Below, piece by piece: positions 59,401-64,000 of a stretch of DNA of 64,000 nt (position 1 is the first letter of the stretch; each line of letters starts with the position of its first letter). The notes under the pieces are model-generated. The model did not search any database. It saw nothing but the letters and a program-made list of their open reading frames with translations, and was not told the DNA's origin. The DNA lies in the NCBI RefSeq assembly GCF_000327385.1, contig NW_008708986.1, forward strand, positions 5,734,010 to 5,798,009, read 5' to 3'. This DNA comes from Lottia gigantea (lineage: Eukaryota > Mollusca > Gastropoda > Lottiidae). A program made the translations under genes and the position numbers.

Positions 59401-62400
59401 TTAACGTCACCAGGTGGGGTATGTATCGTATAATGGCTTCTGTCTCGTGGTTTTGCATTCTGGTATATTATGTTGTCTGAGGCACGTACTCCTATTTTAA
59501 TTTATTTAAAAAAAATACGAAGAAAGACATTACATTACAAAAGGGTTGAATGAATGGAAATTTGATGACGTTTCAAACATTTTTTATTTATTTTAATGCA
59601 CTTCATGGCTAAAAAGATATCTCAGCAGTTGTTAAATGTGATTTTTGTCATATTATGCTTTGATTGAGCTTTATTTATCTACCTAGCTCCTGTTCAATGC
59701 GTTCGATTAATGTACTCTCAGAGTCTTATATTATGAAGATGATGTAACCTCCATTTCTAAAACTAGCTGTCCTGATGAGGATTTTGAATTCCACGCACGG
59801 GCATGGTCCTGTCTAACATTCAGTTCAAGGGGACAATATAATGAAAGAATAAAAAAAATACACAGGCAGACTATGTTGCTGTGATCAAGTACATGACCAC
59901 AAAAGATGGCCCAATTTTGGATTATTTAAAAAAAATTATTTATTTATTTGACTTATTCTATAGTCAATCAAATTGTTTGCCCAATTTTTACATAAGAAAA
60001 CTACGAGAAAAAAATTGTATGAATTCCATGAGCTATTTTTGAAATATGGCAATATGCTAATTGTTGGTTATTACCGGATATCCGAAGCTACTTTGTTGAT
60101 TATCCAAACGTTAATTTATCATAACTGGAATCATATAGACATTTTAACCAATCATATTATCGTATCAATCGAATACCGAACTATCAAATATCATAATTTA
60201 TCAATTAGTATCGTGTGCAAACTTATCCCTATAGACCGGAAAATATCTCAAGAGAGAACATATCCATTCTAATTTACTTAATTGAAACAAATGAGGTTTA
60301 TTTTCAGGACTGTGTGGATTTTTCTCTGAACACCGCTATGATCAAAAGCCATCCCATATGCTTGAAATATATTATGATTTTGAATTTCCGCCATGTACCA
60401 AAATATGCTGTTTGTTGGTTTGTTGGTATTTTTCCTAATGGAGAGATTGAGACAGTTTCAAAATTACAAAAATCCCTTATGTACACCTTTAAACGATGTA
60501 TATCAAGATTTGTTATCATTTCTAAAAGTTTTATTGTATAGGAATACTTAGTTTATAAACTTCATTCGCTTATAACTTTTAACACAACAGTCCGGTTTAA
60601 AGATCTTTTCACCAAAATGTTCAGTTTAAAGACTGTTTTAAAACTAACTGATATCTCAAATTATCAAAAATAAATAGGCACATACATACACCTTTGAAGA
60701 GTTTTGCATAAAAATATAGCATAAGGAGTCTTTTCCGTAAACATCTGTACCGCCCTGTATCTTATCCTCATGGACAATAAAGTTGGCTTTATTTTGACTC
60801 AATTAAACTGATGAGATAATGAACAACTTCATCAAAAGATACAATTTAATCAGTTTTTAGTGTGACATCTCTCCATAAAAACATCGGAAATACTCATTAA
60901 TTCAATTATGACGGTGACGGCAATCCATAATTCGCATCTGGAACGATCAGACCACAACTGAAGTTCAAACAGAAACACACGTGCATTGCCGCGCACTTGA
61001 CGTTATTACGCGTGCAGAGTACAGAAATGTACAACTATAGACTCGATTAAAATGTAATTGTATTATAACCAGTCGTAAAATAACAATTGAATTCCATTCT
61101 TTTGTCCTCCAATAAAAATACACGTGCGCGACAGCATGCAACAGATTTTAGGAACGTCGTTTGTTCTGGTCTATGACCTCAAGGGGTCAGTAAGTCGGTG
61201 TCAGAACTGTATCGTATTACAGACAGTACATCTCTAGCTACTGAATATTCAACCCTCTGCTAATTCAATAAACTAAAACAATGACTTAATCGTGTCACAC
61301 TTTAGATTATAGCTAGACGTTTCCAAGATAAACGACTGGATTGTAATGAAATATTCCTATGTAAACCAACTACTACATTTCATTTTATTTTCTCTAAAAT
61401 TACATTCAATGGTTTCGTGAAATTGAATGTAATTAAAACTTAGATGACAATCTCGTTGATCAAACCATTACCCCATGACTTTACTGATATTATAAATACA
61501 ATTAGTCCAAATTATTCACCTTGGGTAACGTAAAGTAATAAATTTTTAAAATTTGGTCACAAACTAGGCACTTTATTACATCTGCTTTAGTCGTAACATG
61601 AAAAAAAAAATGAAATCAACAAAAATGTGTTGCTTTTCCTATGCACTTGGTCAGAAAATATAAAATAGACCTTTTCTTTAAGCAAGAACAAGAATGAAAT
61701 GGAGGTTTACACAGAACCACTTGTTAACTAAATTCTCAAGAACACACTTTATTTTCGTAATACATCAAAATATTCAGGATGTATTTTATCATGATTCTCA
61801 TAGAAACTTCTCCTGATATTAGTTTATTTATTTAGACCATATTAGAATTAATGACGTCACTGATAGAGGGCGACGCTATATTAACTATATCCTCCAACCC
61901 AACTCACATTTGACTTGATATCAAAGAGTTTTGGAGTGGAGAGTTATCTGAGGTCAAGTTAAAATTAATGAAAACACGTTGATAAGGAAAACTAAACAGA
62001 AGAGCTGCTTAAAATTCCCTCTGTATCACACATATATATATTTAACTGTGGTTTACTAATCACCATGATGAGCCAAAATGAAAAAGAGCAAAAACTGATA
62101 TACTTCCTAAATTGTAGGCCTACCAACTTATTTCGAGAATTCCACAAAAACATCTCTATCTATGGATGATAAGACTCATTTACAGAATTGTCTTTTCATT
62201 CAAGATTTAAAAAAACAATCAATTTCAAAAGTGTTAGGTGGTCAATATGTTTTAACTCGGTAGTAAAAAGTCTACTATTGACATGTGTGTTTTTATTTTA
62301 CTTTTTACCACCGACTAACCACAAAATATGTTCGTCTTTGATGCTGTAAATATTTCTAGTGAGAGATTGCACACTTCCTTTTGAGTCCAATAGCACAAAT

Positions 62401-64000
62401 GGTCCACGTCTAAAATAGAAATAATTGAATGCCTTTCTTGTGGAAAATCAAATCATTTTTTCAAAATTGAATGCCTTTTTGTGGAAAATCAATTTTTTCA
62501 ATATAAACATAAACTATCCGGTGAACTTTTCAAAATTAATTTATTAGATACACGATGACCTTCTTTTAAGATCAAACATAGAACTGTCATCACCTTGATT
62601 TAAAACATCATATTAAAAACATGAACAGTCTTAAAAAATATCGTCCTTCCATTTGGTTGTCAAAGAGCTATGGATAACATTCTTTTAACGCCGAGTCAGT
62701 CTTGCTTTTCGATATAAATGATAAAGTCAGTCCTAACTTTTACTACCAAGAAAAGAGTATTCTGTACTGCCCATGGTTCAGTGACTATAATTAGTTGGTA
62801 TGTCTACTGTAAACAATATGTCATCAGGTCTTTACATTGCAATAAATCTGCCCAATTAAAGTTTCAAAATAAAGTTCTGCCCTAATGTTTGACCAGTATC
62901 ATATTACATACATACACATCTTTATGACCTCTCTTACAATAACTTTTCTTATTGACCTTCATTCAATTTTCTTAGAACCCTTCTATAAACTCCTTGATTT
63001 CTTTTGTATCTTGTTTTGAAATTATTCAATGTAAATTGGCGCATGAATAGACTTCGCCTATGGACCCCACTGAGGACCCCACCCCACCCCACCCCTAAGT
63101 GGGCCACAGACCCAACGCTGCGACTGTCGCTTTACTCGGTATGAATGTATGTCCATAATGAGTTGCTGTTTCTGTCTAAATGTATTTTACTGTAATGTAA
63201 AACACTTTTAAACCTCGGGGACCCATCGAACATCTATGGCGCTTCAGCAATTTCAGTCATGAAAAGCAGCGATTTATTTCATTTACTTACTTACCCTATT
63301 TTACACTGCTAATTTTATGAGCACAGATTTGAAGATTTGGATGCATTTCCTACAAGAACTTATTCATAAAAATATTACTTGGTACTGTCAAATTATGAGT
63401 AACAATCTATTTATCTGTTTATTTGAATAAATACGTTAGCCTCCAAACTTTTTATATGGTTTTGAAATGCTAAAACTTTGCAGCTTTTTAAAAATTGCAA
63501 AACTTGATCACATATAAAAGTGTGTTTCTATAGTGATCAGATTTGTTTGTTGATATTCCTGATTGATAGGATTCTGATTTCTGAAATTTTCACGACTATC
63601 TTCTTTTCAAAGAACAGAGTTTTGCTTAAGAGAACCAAAATTTCAAATTTAATCTAGTGAAGAAGGGCTCTAGACATGAAACATGAAACCTAATACCAGG
63701 GTGCCAAGAACAGGTCAAGTTATTGTAACTAGTGAGGTATTATCAATTGGTGACAACGTGCAATATAAATTTGTATCATATCTGTCAAAGAGTAATGAAC
63801 CATCACATTCCAGTTTTGGCTGTAATGGCCGCCAAGTGGTAGTAAAAGTTAGGACTGAAGTGAGAGAAGATTGTGACTAAAATCTGTCTCCCAGGGTTCA
63901 ACAAAGATATATGTTTCTTGTTTTTTTATATCCTAAAGTCAATATTAATTTTTGCAGTTGACAGAGTAATCCTGGGTCCTTCACATCCGTAGAATCTTTT
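56401..64000. other. Gene-free right flank (probable HAND intron or intergenic)
   Basis: I looked for the HAND second exon and other genes on both strands and recognised none. Open frames at 57074, 58703, 59973-60541 and 63683 are short and unlike any family I know. A small dispersed repeat (CAGGCCCGTAGCC.., CCCCTCCGGATATATTACTT) at about 58945-59020 is related, inverted, to 1870-1935. Confidence 0.5.

Noticed and set aside
60215-60541. 108-residue frame in the right flank
   Set aside because: No homology, AT-rich composition, no supporting splice structure.
63683-63880. 65-residue frame near the right edge
   Set aside because: Possible exon fragment, but no recognisable domain and no splice sites that I could tie to a gene.

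Overview
The window is animal nuclear DNA, AT-rich and intron-rich, from a lophotrochozoan and most likely a gastropod mollusc (a limpet-like genome is my guess). The reasons are short exons with GT..AG introns, animal gene families, many fold-back MITE-like repeats, a tRNA-derived SINE, and dispersed repeats with GGGCAATAACTC / GGACGGACCGAC motifs that I associate with mollusc genomes. The species cannot be fixed from the sequence alone. There is a 50-N assembly gap at 31365-31414 and a single N at 34901.

Gene layout, left to right. 1-8.8 kb: repeats only. 8863-10494 (-): single-coding-exon RING/B-box/coiled-coil TRIM protein with a disordered tail. 14433-23754 (-): SUGT1 (SGT1 co-chaperone), six coding exons, 212 residues, without the TPR domain. 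Inside its 5.4 kb intron, on the opposite strand, sits a complete four-exon gene (17589-19984) for a secreted protein with two sushi/CCP domains and a PAN-like cysteine-rich tail. 26044-44547 (+): telomerase reverse transcriptase (TERT), for which I traced 28 coding exons with consistent phases (1388 codons plus stop, only the first few residues missing). 45709-50217 (-): AASDHPPT, a Sfp-type phosphopantetheinyl transferase, six exons, 296 residues. 54167-54724 (+): first coding exon of a HAND bHLH transcription factor; its second exon was not found. From 56.4 kb to the end I see no gene.

The genes do not form one pathway. SUGT1 and TERT are head-to-head with about 2.3 kb between coding starts, TERT and AASDHPPT are tail-to-tail, and AASDHPPT and HAND are divergent.

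The most striking feature is in TERT. Four large minisatellites (27.2-28.4, 32.4-33.1, 34.8-35.7 and 38.8-39.6 kb) each abut an exon edge, and every repeat unit carries a copy of the neighbouring splice site; in two cases it also carries exon sequence. The array at 27.2-28.4 kb makes about 16 decoy copies of a 36-nt, phase-symmetric exon end that could in principle be spliced in frame. The array at 38.8-39.6 kb makes about 13 decoy copies of the acceptor and first 13-14 codons of the motif B' exon.

Repeats elsewhere include at least four families of fold-back or inverted-repeat elements, one SINE with a perfect 15-bp target-site duplication, a Tc1-type transposase remnant, and seven further tandem arrays. 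I saw no retrovirus, LTR element or other virus-like fossil.
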